Shown here in pieces: positions 42,486 to 52,473 of a DNA stretch of 64,000 nucleotides; position 1 is the stretch's first letter, and each line of letters starts with the position of its first letter. Under the pieces are notes generated by a model. That model ran no database searches. It was given only the letters and a program-made list of their open reading frames with translations, and had not been told where the DNA came from. Position numbers and translations under genes: made by a program. The DNA is from Bimuria novae-zelandiae CBS 107.79. Lineage: Eukaryota > Ascomycota > Dothideomycetes > Pleosporales > Didymosphaeriaceae. The stretch covers positions 575,299-639,298 of the forward strand of contig ML976696.1 in the NCBI GenBank assembly GCA_010015655.1, written 5' to 3'.

Positions 42486-44056
42486 GTTGGGCGTCTGTTT
42501 TGGTAGGTTAAGAGCAAGAGTGAGATTGGGATATGGTAAACCTTTGACCGTCTGAAAACGCCTTACGATATCAGAATAAAGTGCGAACTGACTGTAAAGA
42601 GCTGCTTACTAGGTTCTAAAGTGAGATCGCGCCTCTATAGAGACAGCATTGGAGTGATCAGGCCGAAGTGTTGATCGAGAAGATAAAGCGAGGGATACTG
42701 TATTATATGAGCCAACAAAAACTGATTGATACCATAGCAATCATTATCTGTAGTCCTTTTTAGTTAATTTTCGCAATAACAAGTGTATAAACAATTCTCA
42801 ACCTGGCTTCTACAGAGCCGATTTCCAGTTCCGGTCAACTCCCTGCTCTGAAGTTGTCACAATATGTGAAAGGTAAGAGTCCGCCCGTTGATTACATTGT
42901 GTAATCTCAGGACCTAAGGGGAATATACTTGAGCTTGATGGGATCATAATCTTCATATCCCCGTACGAGGAACAGATGACAAATAACAAACGTGAATGTT
43001 GTGAGAGAAAGCAAGGTCAATTGGGCCACGGTCGCCGCAAGCACTGTAAAACACATACGGTGCCATCGACGACAGTACATTACATTAGTTATTTGCTTTC
43101 ACATGCCAGCATCTCTTCAGGAAGCCAAGTGCAGCCAGAATCTTGCAGAAATCTAACGAGTGCGACCGTTGCAGCAGTTGCTTAGTTAAACATGTTTAGA
43201 AATGGAGCATAAGAACTAGCTGAATTCTCCACAGTGTAGCTGAATTTTTCCAACTTCCTCCGTTATTCTGGCCTATTCGCAGCTAACCTAATCCTGGAGG
43301 TACAAGGTCGAGTAAGACAGTGCTATTTAGGAATGTCTTCGTCCTGTGTGTTGCCTCTAGATAAGTAATATAGTGGCTGACTGCACCTTCTTCGTACCTG
43401 GCTGTCTGGATATCAATCATGGGACTAAGAGGAAGAAATTTGACGATTCTGAAGTTGAACGCCTTGTACGACATGACGAATACCCCGCCGGCTCCTGGAC
43501 CTCTTTAAAGCGGCCGATGCCGCAGCCCCACAAGCGCCCCCACCACACCTAGATGCACCCAAATGCACGCAATACTCGCTTGTCTCATCACGCGTGCTCA
43601 AACGCTTATTTATCATCGTTAAACTGGCTTGGCTGCGTCTCCGATGCTTAAAAATACCCGATTAGTGAACGAGGGGTATGTGCAGACAAATGCTGACGAA
43701 ACGCCACCATCATTCATCATTCATAGTAGGAAGTTGGCACTTCTTAGGAGTGTAGGAAGTAAATCAGTAAACACTACAGCAGTGATACCCGAGTACAGTA
43801 AAATGGCGATACCCAGTTCGATGGTGCTGATGCCGGCTGACAAAGTCGATGCAGGGAATTGACACTAAGTGACTGGGACAGGTGCCAAGGTCTCTGTACT
43901 CACTCGTATCGCCTGCACTTCGGGATTTGAATGGCGAAAGAGCGAGGGAGACGCTGCGCAAAGGCAAAGCGTATATAAGAAAGCGACAGCGCGGAGAAAT
44001 GGGAGCACTTCGATCACGTCGATTCAAGCTTACCTCAGCGCGAACTACGCACCACA
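42486..44056. other. Intergenic region with one dispersed repeat
   Basis: 1.6 kb without a supported gene. It contains copy 1 of a roughly 110-bp dispersed repeat and AT-rich stretches. The last 200 bp are the promoter and leader of the reductase gene. Confidence 0.45.
43301..43410 (+). repeat. Dispersed repeat family 2, copy 1
   Basis: TACAAGGTCGAGTAAGAC to GGCTGTCTGGA aligns with 47932-48038 at roughly 75 percent identity by eye. Copy 1 carries T or A at many sites where copy 2 has C or G. Confidence 0.75.
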
Positions 44057-45176
44057 ATGTCGCAGAAAGAGTCCGTTCTCCTCACTGGCGCAACCGGCAA
44101 CGTCGGTGGTGTAATTCTCGAACACCTTCTCGAGAAGACACCGCACGATGTAAACATCGTCCTGCGCAATGCCGCCAAACAGATCCCGCTCTTCCGCAAG
44201 AGATTTCCCAAAGAGACCTCATCGAATCGTCTAAAATTCACATCGGTGCCTGACATGACTGCCCCAGGCGCTTTCGACACTGCCGCAGCGTCCGCAACAG
44301 CAATCATCCACTGCGCGACGCCTGTCGGGAGCGAAAACAACGACTGGATCCAGGACATGGTCGTCCCTACCTGGACGATCGACCATAACATGCTCACCGC
44401 AGCTCAAAAGTCGTCTACTGTGAAGCGCGTCATCATATGCGGGACTTTGCTTCAGGCTCTGGGACCCAAAAACCTCTTCGACCCATCGGCCACCATTACA
44501 GACGCTTCGTACAACACGACTACCTTCGAAGAGGCGAAAGCCGGGCCCTGGCAGAACGCGTACATGTACTCGAAGACGAATGCTGAGCACAAAACGTGGG
44601 CGTGGTACGAAGAGAATGGAGGGAAAGAGGGAACAGGCTTCGATATCGTGATGACGTTGCCGCCCATGATCACCGGACGCAGCCCGCAGGTGGGGTGGAA
44701 ACCGAGCGGTAGCAGTCCCGGAGGGATTGGGCGTATTTGGAGCGCTCTTTTAGAGACGAAGACAGCGGCAGATATGGATGCTACGTTTCCCATCTTTATG
44801 TGAGTAGGAGGGTCGGTTGCTGCAAAGAGCGATGCTAACGGGGTAAAGGGACACGGATGACGTCGCGAGAGTGCACGTGCTGTCGCTCGATGCTGAGAAG
44901 GTGCCGGGAAACTGGCGGTATCTTCTCGTGAGCCCTGAGATCGTGGATGTGCGAAGTGTCGCTGCTAGGATGAGGAAGGAGTATCCTGAGTTGGCGGACA
45001 GGTTGCCTGACGTGGAGGTTGATGCAGAGGGATACGAGAAGAAGAAGGCAAAGTTGGCAAAGATGGATACGAGCAAGAGCGACGAAATCTTTGGTACGGA
45101 GTGGAAGAGCGCGTATGACAGCATCAAGGAGATTGTGCTGGACACTGTGAGGTTTGAAAAGGAGAGCAGGCTCTGA
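44057..45176 (+). CDS. NAD(P)-dependent epimerase/reductase (extended SDR)
   Basis: Two exons (44057..44799 and 44849..45176); the 49-bp intron has GTGAGT and a GCTAAC branch. Together they encode 356 residues. The N-terminal Rossmann motif is LLTGATGNVGG (T-G-x-x-G-x-x-G, as in extended short-chain dehydrogenases). The catalytic Y-x-x-x-K is in NAYMYSKTNAEH, preceded by VKRVIICGT, where the usual catalytic Ser/Thr region lies. It resembles dihydroflavonol-4-reductase-like fungal enzymes that reduce aldehydes or ketones; the substrate is unknown. No biosynthetic partner is adjacent. Confidence 0.85.
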
Positions 45177-45848
45177 AAGAAAAGAACCGAGGAGCAGTGG
45201 ACAAAGCTGGAGGTTACCTAGCGATTGCCCTAGGTAATTGAACATACTAGTGTACCTGGAGCTAGTTCCTCGGACCAAATATATGGTATGTAGGTCAGAC
45301 TTGGTAGCGGCGGGCCACTGGGGCAGGGTCTTGAAGAGAGAGGAACATGTTTGTGTGTTAGAGTGTTCGCATTTTCCGACAAAATACTGTGTATTCAAAC
45401 AAAGATAATCGATTGATCATTTATTTCATTGTAGGTACCAGAGGTTTGATGATTCAGGGATATGTAGAGGATCCGCGGGGCGGCTGGTTTTATCGGCAAT
45501 CTCCGGTGAATGTCAGCCACACGCTAAGCTTCGTGTACGCTAGCCAGCCCTGCATGTGGAGTGGCGTGTCGAACGCGCAGCCTGTAGGATGCCCGAAATT
45601 CAAGGTCACATTTTCCACGACTTCCGCCCTGTTCGCGGCTGATCGGAGGCCGACCGCAACTGCCTCTTCACTAGTTCACCTCCGTCGCTTCTTCTCGTCC
45701 TACTCACGCTGCTCCTTCGTACTTGAATCGACGGGTCCCTGCGCCGACGCGCACACGCACATCTTCCTGCACCGCGCATCCATCCCACGCCCGCATCCCG
45801 CATGCTCACACGACCCGCTGCATATTCTTTCGGTATTCCTACCTTGCC
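45177..45848. other. Intergenic region upstream of DOT1
   Basis: About 0.7 kb with the reductase 3' UTR and the DOT1 promoter. The DOT1 frame is open for 126 bp upstream of its ATG but without another ATG. No other feature. Confidence 0.45.
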
Positions 45849-47420
45849 ATGTTTGGCGTAAAGGCCCCGAAGCTGAAGACGCGCTCCGTCGCCGTGCCTA
45901 TCAGGAAGGCATCCGACCCCGCGAAGCCTGCGCAGTCGAACGGCCATGGCAGAGCGCCAAATGGTGCGGCGACGGCGGCCCCCGCGAACCGGTACAAATT
46001 GTCCTCCCCACCGCGAACCAAGGCGGCGCCTGCGCATGCGAGCGCAAGCAACGGGCGCAAGTCGGTGACGGTTAAGAGCGTCCGCAAGCGCAAAGTGCAG
46101 ACATACACACCGCTAAGCAGCGATCAGGAGAGCGAAAGTGAAGATGACTCGGCGGACGGGCGCAAGCGGCAGAAGATGAGCAGCAGCTTGGAACCGTTGG
46201 CGCCGAACCGCTACCTGCCGCCAGACTACAAGCGGCGCATATGGCTACCGTCGCCAGAGCAGGACTGCAGGCACACAAATGGGCCGGCAGTAAAGGAGGG
46301 AAAAGACGGTGCGTCGATCAAGCAAGAGAATGGCACACCTGCAACAAAGGCGCGTACTGGCAAAGACACGCAGCTGATTAACGGACGAGGTATCTGCCTG
46401 CGATGGGAAAAAGAGTACAAGCCCGCTTTCCCAGCCAAGGGCGAGGCGCCGATGGTCAGCTTGCAGTACCCTAGCTCCTCGAAACCCGAACGCTTTGTGC
46501 TTTCCATACCCAGGGATCCCGAGAATTTCAACCCGCTCGAAGACATATACTGCTCGATCGAGGAAATCGTGCAGCATTACCTTCCCGCCGATCTCGCCGC
46601 AGAGCTGTCTTCAGAAGCCGACGGCACCGTCCGCCTGCTCAAGCGCGCCGTTTTCAAGAACGAGCCCGACGACTTCGCGAACACCATAGACAAGTTCAAC
46701 AAGATTATACAGAAAAATGTGGCCAATGGAACCATCGCCAGCGTCCTGGACAGCAAGCATGCCGTTCCCCTCAGTCTTGTGAAGCGCATCACTGACCAGG
46801 TCTATTCGCGCACTGTCTCGCCCTTTGCCCATCTTCTTAAGAAAGTGAAGGGAAAAGAGACGACGTACGGCGAACTTCTCCCTCCTTTCTCACACACCAT
46901 TTTCCAGCAGACCAGTCTCAACTCGCAGTCTGTCTTCGTCGATCTAGGTTCCGGTGTCGGCAATGTGGTCCTGCAGTCTGCATTGCAGACTGGTGCTGAA
47001 TCGCATGGCATCGAGATTATGGATAGGGCCGCCGGATACGCCAACGACCAAGCTGGAGAGCTGATTGCCCGCGCAAAGCTCTGGAACATCAATCTCGGCC
47101 CCATCACCCTGCTCCACGGCGACTTCCTCGAATCACCGCAAATCGACGAGGTACTACGCCGTGCCGACGTCGTGCTTGTCAACAACAAGGTGTTTCCGCC
47201 CAAACTGAACAACCAGCTTCTAGACAAGTTTCTGGACCTGAAACTAGGTTGCAAGGTAGTCAGTCTCGCTAGTTTTGTGCGCGGCGGAGGCAAGCATGGC
47301 GCGAGAAGCGAAAACAGCATTGCGAACTTGTTCGACGAGGAGCGGTACGATTCGGGGACGAGCAGTGTGAGCTGGGCGGGTGAGAGTGTTGAATATTTCA
47401 TCATGACGAAAGTGCGCTGA
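45849..47420 (+). CDS. DOT1: Histone H3-K79 methyltransferase Dot1
   Basis: Starting at the ATG at 45849 (CCATG context) the gene encodes 523 residues without an intron. The basic, disordered N-terminus carries nuclear-localisation-like KSVRKRKVQ and GRKRQKMS. The catalytic DOT1 domain (residues about 250-523) shows TTYGELLPPF, the SAM-binding VFVDLGSGVGNVVLQ and GIEIMD, and VLVNNKVFPPKLN. Dot1 methylates Lys79 of histone H3 on the nucleosome core and acts in silencing boundaries and the DNA-damage checkpoint. The coding end is ambiguous: a possible 55-bp intron (47380..47434) would replace the last residues with a longer tail. Confidence 0.92.
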   Translation: MFGVKAPKLKTRSVAVPIRKASDPAKPAQSNGHGRAPNGAATAAPANRYKLSSPPRTKAAPAHASASNGRKSVTVKSVRKRKVQTYTPLSSDQESESEDDSADGRKRQKMSSSLEPLAPNRYLPPDYKRRIWLPSPEQDCRHTNGPAVKEGKDGASIKQENGTPATKARTGKDTQLINGRGICLRWEKEYKPAFPAKGEAPMVSLQYPSSSKPERFVLSIPRDPENFNPLEDIYCSIEEIVQHYLPADLAAELSSEADGTVRLLKRAVFKNEPDDFANTIDKFNKIIQKNVANGTIASVLDSKHAVPLSLVKRITDQVYSRTVSPFAHLLKKVKGKETTYGELLPPFSHTIFQQTSLNSQSVFVDLGSGVGNVVLQSALQTGAESHGIEIMDRAAGYANDQAGELIARAKLWNINLGPITLLHGDFLESPQIDEVLRRADVVLVNNKVFPPKLNNQLLDKFLDLKLGCKVVSLASFVRGGGKHGARSENSIANLFDEERYDSGTSSVSWAGESVEYFIMTKVR

Positions 47421-47604
47421 AGTACTCATTGTAGAGTACTTTATCACGACGAAGGCACGGAATCCCCCACCAAAGATTCGGAGAGGGTTGGTACGGAAGA
47501 GGAAGCGACTGCCGGAAACCTTTCAAGACCTGCTTCAGTGGCCAGCGATCGATGCGGCGGAAAGACGATCACGCTTGCGTCTTTGGCAAGCACAGTTGCA
47601 TTAA
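47380..47604 (+). other. Possible alternative terminal intron and exon of DOT1
   Basis: From 47380 there is a GTGAG donor, and at 47434 a TTGTAG acceptor with an upstream CTGA branch-like site. Splicing would skip the normal TGA (47418-47420) and enter a frame running to TAA 47602-47604. It reads EYFITTKARNPPPKIRRG and a further basic tail, 57 codons in all. The retained form ends EYFIMTKVR, so the two possible ends begin with a near copy of each other. Whether this intron is ever used is unknown. Confidence 0.45.
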
Positions 47605-47931
47605 AGAAAGTTGAGGACACTTTTGCCCGAAATTTGAGTATTCAAGGCTACTGTCGATACTGGCGGCATATCTGGGGGGGTTTTACATTGGTTTATGGCG
47701 GACACTCGACTTTGGTCTTCTTTGCGATAGCGATGCATTGTGTAGCATAGTTTGTGGGCGCTTGGGATGCTGGACCCCTGGAAAGGGATGGGTTGGTGTA
47801 TCAATACCCCGGGTGCATAAATGTTGTAAAATCCATCACTAGTAATATATCATGATGAGGCCAAGCTCGACATACTGCACGGTGAGCAAAGCTCAATTTC
47901 CACTCGGTCGTATCACCACCGGTCGTGAATG

Positions 47932-48038
47932 TGCAAGGTCGGGTAAGACTGTTCTATTTAGAGTCTTAGTCCTCTGTGTTGCCCCTCGATGAGAAATACA
48001 GTGGCCGACTGCATCTACTTTGTGTCCGGCCGTCTGGA
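47932..48038 (+). repeat. Dispersed repeat family 2, copy 2
   Basis: TGCAAGGTCGGGTAAGAC to GCCGTCTGGA, aligned with 43301-43410. This copy is richer in C and G. Confidence 0.75.
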
Positions 48039-48687
48039 CCCTTGGCTGCATCTCATGGAGGTTTCTACCATCGGTCGCAATTGAGCTAGCATCAGGAGTC
48101 ATCCGTGTACATCCGAACATGGCACACCGCTAAAGATCAGCTTCTCCTTTTCGTAAAGTAACACCAACGAGGGTGATCAATTGTGCAAAGAACACAGACG
48201 AGGTTTCAAAGAAATGGTGAGCGTCATGAGCATCGTTCCTTCCCCAGCTACACAACGTCAGCCCACGCCCCTTCCAACGAGCATTGCCGCACACAGTGCC
48301 GCATGCACAGGCGCCCATCGACGATGTTCCCTCTCTGCCGAGTCTTGAGCAGTACTGTTGTGTCGTTGAAATAGCGATCTGCCGCGGCTACTCCAAAAAC
48401 CGGCGAACTGGTGCAGGCGCCAGATGTGGGGACGCCGATCCGCATCTTATTCCGCAACGCGTGGTCATACGTTGGGAAACCCTGCGGCTCATTAGGATTA
48501 GTTTGGAGGTATGACGAAGGACTTTTGTGGATTGGAGATGTTTTGGGACAGCTGGGATGCAGTCGGCTGAGCGCGGATAGGTGACGCGTGACCGGTATAT
48601 GCGGGTAGAAGGGTACCTTTTATGAAGGCATCCTAAACGGGAAGGGTACGTATGGTATGCTTCACTATGATCACCCCCTCTTGATAG

Positions 48688-48696
48688 TATTTAAAT
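48688..48696 (+). promoter_or_regulatory. TATA-like box of the secreted protein gene
   Basis: TATTTAAAT about 155 bp before the start codon, followed by a pyrimidine-rich stretch and an A-rich leader. Strong TATA elements are typical of highly or conditionally expressed fungal secreted proteins. Confidence 0.55.
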
Positions 48697-48849
48697 CTAT
48701 CTTCTTCACCATGAGGATTTCTCCTCACCACCAGCATCCTCCTTGTAGTCTCTCTTTTCATCGCGGAGCATAGTCAGTCACTCTTTCCCCAACTATACCA
48801 CACTCTTTATACCCTTTCTATTGTCTAATATAATACCTCCCGATCCATA

Positions 48850-49595
48850 ATGCGCTTCTCTACCGTTGGCTTCTTCGCTCTCGGAGGCCTCCTCGCGAGC
48901 ACCTCTGCCGCGCCCACGGCACAGGACATCCCGCTCGTCCCGTCCCTTCCCTCCGTCGATGCCGTACCCAGCATAGACGTCGACGTCGATCTCGGCCGCC
49001 GCAGCGAACATGCCGTCGTCGAGAAGCTCACGGCTACCATCGTCGAGGTGAAGAAGCACACCGCCGCCATCAACGCGACCATCGCGACCGTCGAGAGCGT
49101 GACGCAGACGAAAGAGATCGTGGTGACCGTGAAGACACACGTCGTTGCTATTGTGCAGATCTTGACTGCGCTCGTCGGCGAGGTTACGCTGCTGCTGGGC
49201 GATGCGACGGAGATTGTTGGCGAAGTGAAGGACGAGCTTGTGGGCCTGGTTGTAGCGCTTTTGGTTGAGATCTTGATGACACTTAATGGCGTCGTGACCG
49301 AGCTGAAGATCTGTAAGTTGTCCTGGTCTCTTTTTGCGAGAGGAAGTAGTGCTAATGGGGTGTAGCTGTCTTCGAGCTCCTCGGTCCGCTTGTCCTGACG
49401 CTGCTCTCGGTTGTGCTCAGCCTGCTTACTGTGCTCAATGTCCTCGTTGCGGACCTTTTGACCATTGTGTTTGGCCTTCTTGGTGGTGTTGCGGGTATTC
49501 TCACCGCCCTGCTCAGCGGGCTCGGCGAGATTGTGAAGGGTCTTCTCGGTAGTGCTTTGGGCCTTGTTGGCGGTATCGTTTCTTGTTTGTTGTAA
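48850..49595 (+). CDS. Secreted, strongly hydrophobic protein
   Basis: Two exons (48850..49312 and 49366..49595) and a 53-bp intron give 230 residues. Residues 1-20 are a signal peptide (MRFSTVGFFALGGLLASTSA). After an acidic linker there is a long helix-like stretch of Val/Thr/Ile/Leu (HAVVEKLTATIVEVKKHTA onward). The last exon is almost entirely Leu/Val/Gly, for example LLTVLNVLVADLLTIVFGLL. It is Cys-poor apart from a Cys third from the end, so it is not a hydrophobin. I do not recognise the family. The second part could be membrane-embedded or self-assembling at a surface. Confidence 0.7.
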
Positions 49596-50334
49596 GAGCA
49601 AGTGCGCCCTCGGCGCTTGTCAAACTGTGGGGTTGAAATCATGAAAGGAGGCCGGAGATGCTGTCAGCTGCGCTTGCGCAGGTCTGTAGAATCCGTAGTA
49701 GATTCAGAGGGAGGATGCATTTGTGAGCGGCGCTTCGACTTTTCGGGTAGCTAGCCTCTGATTGTTGTCAAAATCGAATGTCAAACCTTGGAAGGCCGTT
49801 TCTTAGTTAGTCAGCTACTCAATACCTCTGTGATGGGCTCATAATCTGCCTGCAGCCGCTTCAAAGCTTCCCCTATGTTCTCCATTTATCTTTTCTATCA
49901 CGTCACTTCATTTAGCCTCGTAGAATCTATCCTGGATTAACAGTAAGACAAGAATCGGAATTTTTGCTTTTTAGTAGACATGGACTGGTATGTATCGAAA
50001 CCATAAGGCAGCTGGTAATAGGCACCCGAGTCGCTGCGGGTTCTTACGAGACGGAGACTCCTGTTACTACCGTCTGGAATCAACCTCCTCTCGCACACTT
50101 ACCTGGGTTCTTAGGCAAGTGAGTCCTGCGACAGGAATTTTCACTATGACTCGACTCAACCGCCCATGTCTCTGAGATAGCGCGGCCCTCGTGTAAATAA
50201 AAACTCTGGCCTTCACTAGCTGCTCGAAACCACGACAACAACACGCCGCACGCACCAACGACTTAGGATCCCGCTTAACACACAGAACAAATAGCCCCCC
50301 ACACCTTTCTTCGCATGTAAACACGACACCAATC
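49596..50334. other. Intergenic region
   Basis: About 0.74 kb between the secreted protein gene and the SANT gene, with no supported coding sequence. The last 60 bp are an A/C-rich leader. Confidence 0.4.
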
Positions 50335-51759
50335 ATGGACTTCCAGCCCGGTCGATACTTCACGGAAGCCAAGCTTCAACCAAGTTTGCAAGGCTTCCGC
50401 AACTTCCTTATCGGAAAACTCTAGTAAGAGACCACAATTAAAATTTGATATAACCAAGCTGACGGCCGATTAGTTACCTCGATCAACAGACGCGATTGAA
50501 GCTTGCCAGCAACCTTGATAAACATGGCTGGCCGTTACACCTGACCTCGCTAGAAGCGGCAAGCTGGCAATTGGCATCAGGCGGACCGTGGACTCAAGAG
50601 GACTATAAGGTGCTCATACTGCTGTCAAAGCATGACGTGAATATCGAGGACATCGCCGAGGTTTTCTATGAGGGACGTACCGTTTTCGAGTGTCAGATGA
50701 AGCTGGACCACAGCTTGGACATATATGAGGCCCGATTGCCCGTTAAGTCTGTCGAACAAGAGGTTAGAGAGCATCGCGAGACCTCCATCCCTAAGTCCTC
50801 GGTCACCGTACCAAGCTCAACGCTCCCTCCAACAGCCGATTCTCCAGCAAAGCCTGCAGCGCTCCTAGCTGCAGCGGGAAAAGGTAAGAAGTAACCCCAG
50901 GATAGATGATACAATGGCCAAATTTGATTGCTAACAGGCGCCCCTAGCTGCTACTCCGGCCAAGAAGCGCCTCAACGAAGCGGGCAGCCGAAGCGAGACT
51001 CCTCACTCCGATAGTCAGAAAATTTGGGATCAGAAGGACCGCGACACGCTCTGGAAGGCGGTAAGTGAAGGCTTGAACGGGCGACAGATCCAAGAGCAGT
51101 TATTTCCGTTCCGCTCCGAAGGCGCCATCAACACTCGAATAAGCAAGGAGCGGAAGCTGCGCGGTGCGCAGAAGACGCCCAACAAGCCGCCGAACGATGA
51201 CAACGCCCAACCGAGTCGGGCTGAGGCTGTGGAAGTGAACGTGGGAGCTAGTCGCGCTAAGGATGGGGAAGACGCACAGATCGGTGCGCAGGATGTCAAC
51301 ATGGATGCTCAAGGAGAGCCCGACTCCGATTACGAGGATGAGGGAAGCCAGACCGGTCCACAAACGCCTAAGAACGACAAGTATGCTACTGCCAGGAAGA
51401 CTCCCGTCACGCCCAGCAGCACGACCAAGACCAAGACGCCGCCGTCGTCTATCTCACCCATCCGCACAAAGCTTCTCAACTCCATCGACGCCAACCTCCT
51501 CCCCAAGGAAGACAAGGAGCGACTGAAAAAGGTCCTCGGCAGGAACAACTGGCCGGTGCGATTCGCATCTATCGACGACCACAACTCCCCACTGCCCGGA
51601 AAAGGAGCGAAGTGGAAGGAGCAAGACACGAAGGCACTGGTACTTATCCATGAGACGCTCCCCAAGCTGCCTGTCAAGGCTCTCGTCGCGTTCTTTCCCG
51701 GCCGCACCGAGGCATCGGTCAGCAACCAACTTCGATACATGAGGGACAAGAAGAAGTAG
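50335..51759 (+). CDS. Triple SANT/Myb-like domain protein
   Basis: Three exons (50335..50423, 50474..50883, 50948..51759) with in-phase introns of 50 and 64 bp give 436 residues. Splicing joins MDFQPGRYFTEAKLQPSLQG to YYLDQQTRLKLASNLDKHGW. Three SANT/Myb-like helical repeats are visible: GGPWTQEDYKVLILLSKHD, then KIWDQKDRDTLWKAVSEGLN, then AKWKEQDTKALVLIHETLP. Each starts with a Trp and is followed by the F-P/F-x-x-R-T/S-x-x helix that ends the repeat. The region between repeats two and three is acidic and disordered. Such proteins usually bind DNA or histone tails, but I recognise no known factor. Intron 2 carries a sequence related to the repeats at 39.1-39.4 kb. Confidence 0.78.
50892..50922 (+). 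repeat. Dispersed repeat core inside intron 2 of the SANT gene
   Basis: TAACCCCAGGATAGATGATA and the next 11 bases match copy A at 39122-39152 at about 26 of 31 positions. Most mismatches are transitions. It lies wholly within a spliced intron. Confidence 0.65.
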
Positions 51760-52473
51760 TCGAGAATACGGGCGGCTTGGGTGCGACATGCATGAGAATC
51801 TTGAATAGTCATTTGGGACGGAGTTTGGATGAACGAATCTCGCGGGCGTATTTGCACCCATGGTAACGATGCGGAGTCCAGGTCATGGTTGAGGTGAAGG
51901 TTATCTAGGGTAAGTCAATTTCCGGGTGTGGTCTCGGATGAAAGAATGCTTGCGCGCTTACCCACCCTCCTCTTAAAAGTTTCGAGCAGCTTTGCGATTT
52001 CTGAAATAGAAAATTATCGTTCTCTTAGAATGCCTCGCTCTGATGCTGTATCTTGACACATGGAATCGCGATGACAAAGAGACAGGCGCCAGATCAGTAC
52101 GTACTCTTTGCCTTTACAGGCGTAAGTGGAGGACTTGATAACGCAGGGCTGTCCAAAGTGATATATCGTAAACACGCAAAACAAACCGTGGAGACGTGAA
52201 GCAGCGGTCGGACCCGGGCACAGGTGAGTGGCACCATGTCGTCAATGATTGGCCGAAACTGCTGCACGTTTGATACGTCATTGGTCACATTAGCAAAAGC
52301 CACCCCGCGAGCCGTCTGCAAACGCCCGGTACTTCCTACAAGTCTATTCGAGTCTGTCAAAACAACTTTCTGCTTGTTGAGAGCCGCGATTTTGTTCTGC
52401 GTGTGCCGTTTCCACGGGTGTCACAATCTATCCGGCTTCCAACCACTGGTCCAACCACCGAAAATTGCCCGCC
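51760..52473. other. Intergenic region
   Basis: About 0.7 kb between the SANT gene and the membrane protein gene. Overlapping frames only. Confidence 0.4.

Larger units (their letters stand above)
47605..48849. other. Intergenic region with one dispersed repeat and a promoter
   Basis: 1.2 kb without a supported gene. It holds copy 2 of the second dispersed repeat and, to the right, the promoter and leader of the hydrophobic secreted protein gene. Confidence 0.45.
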
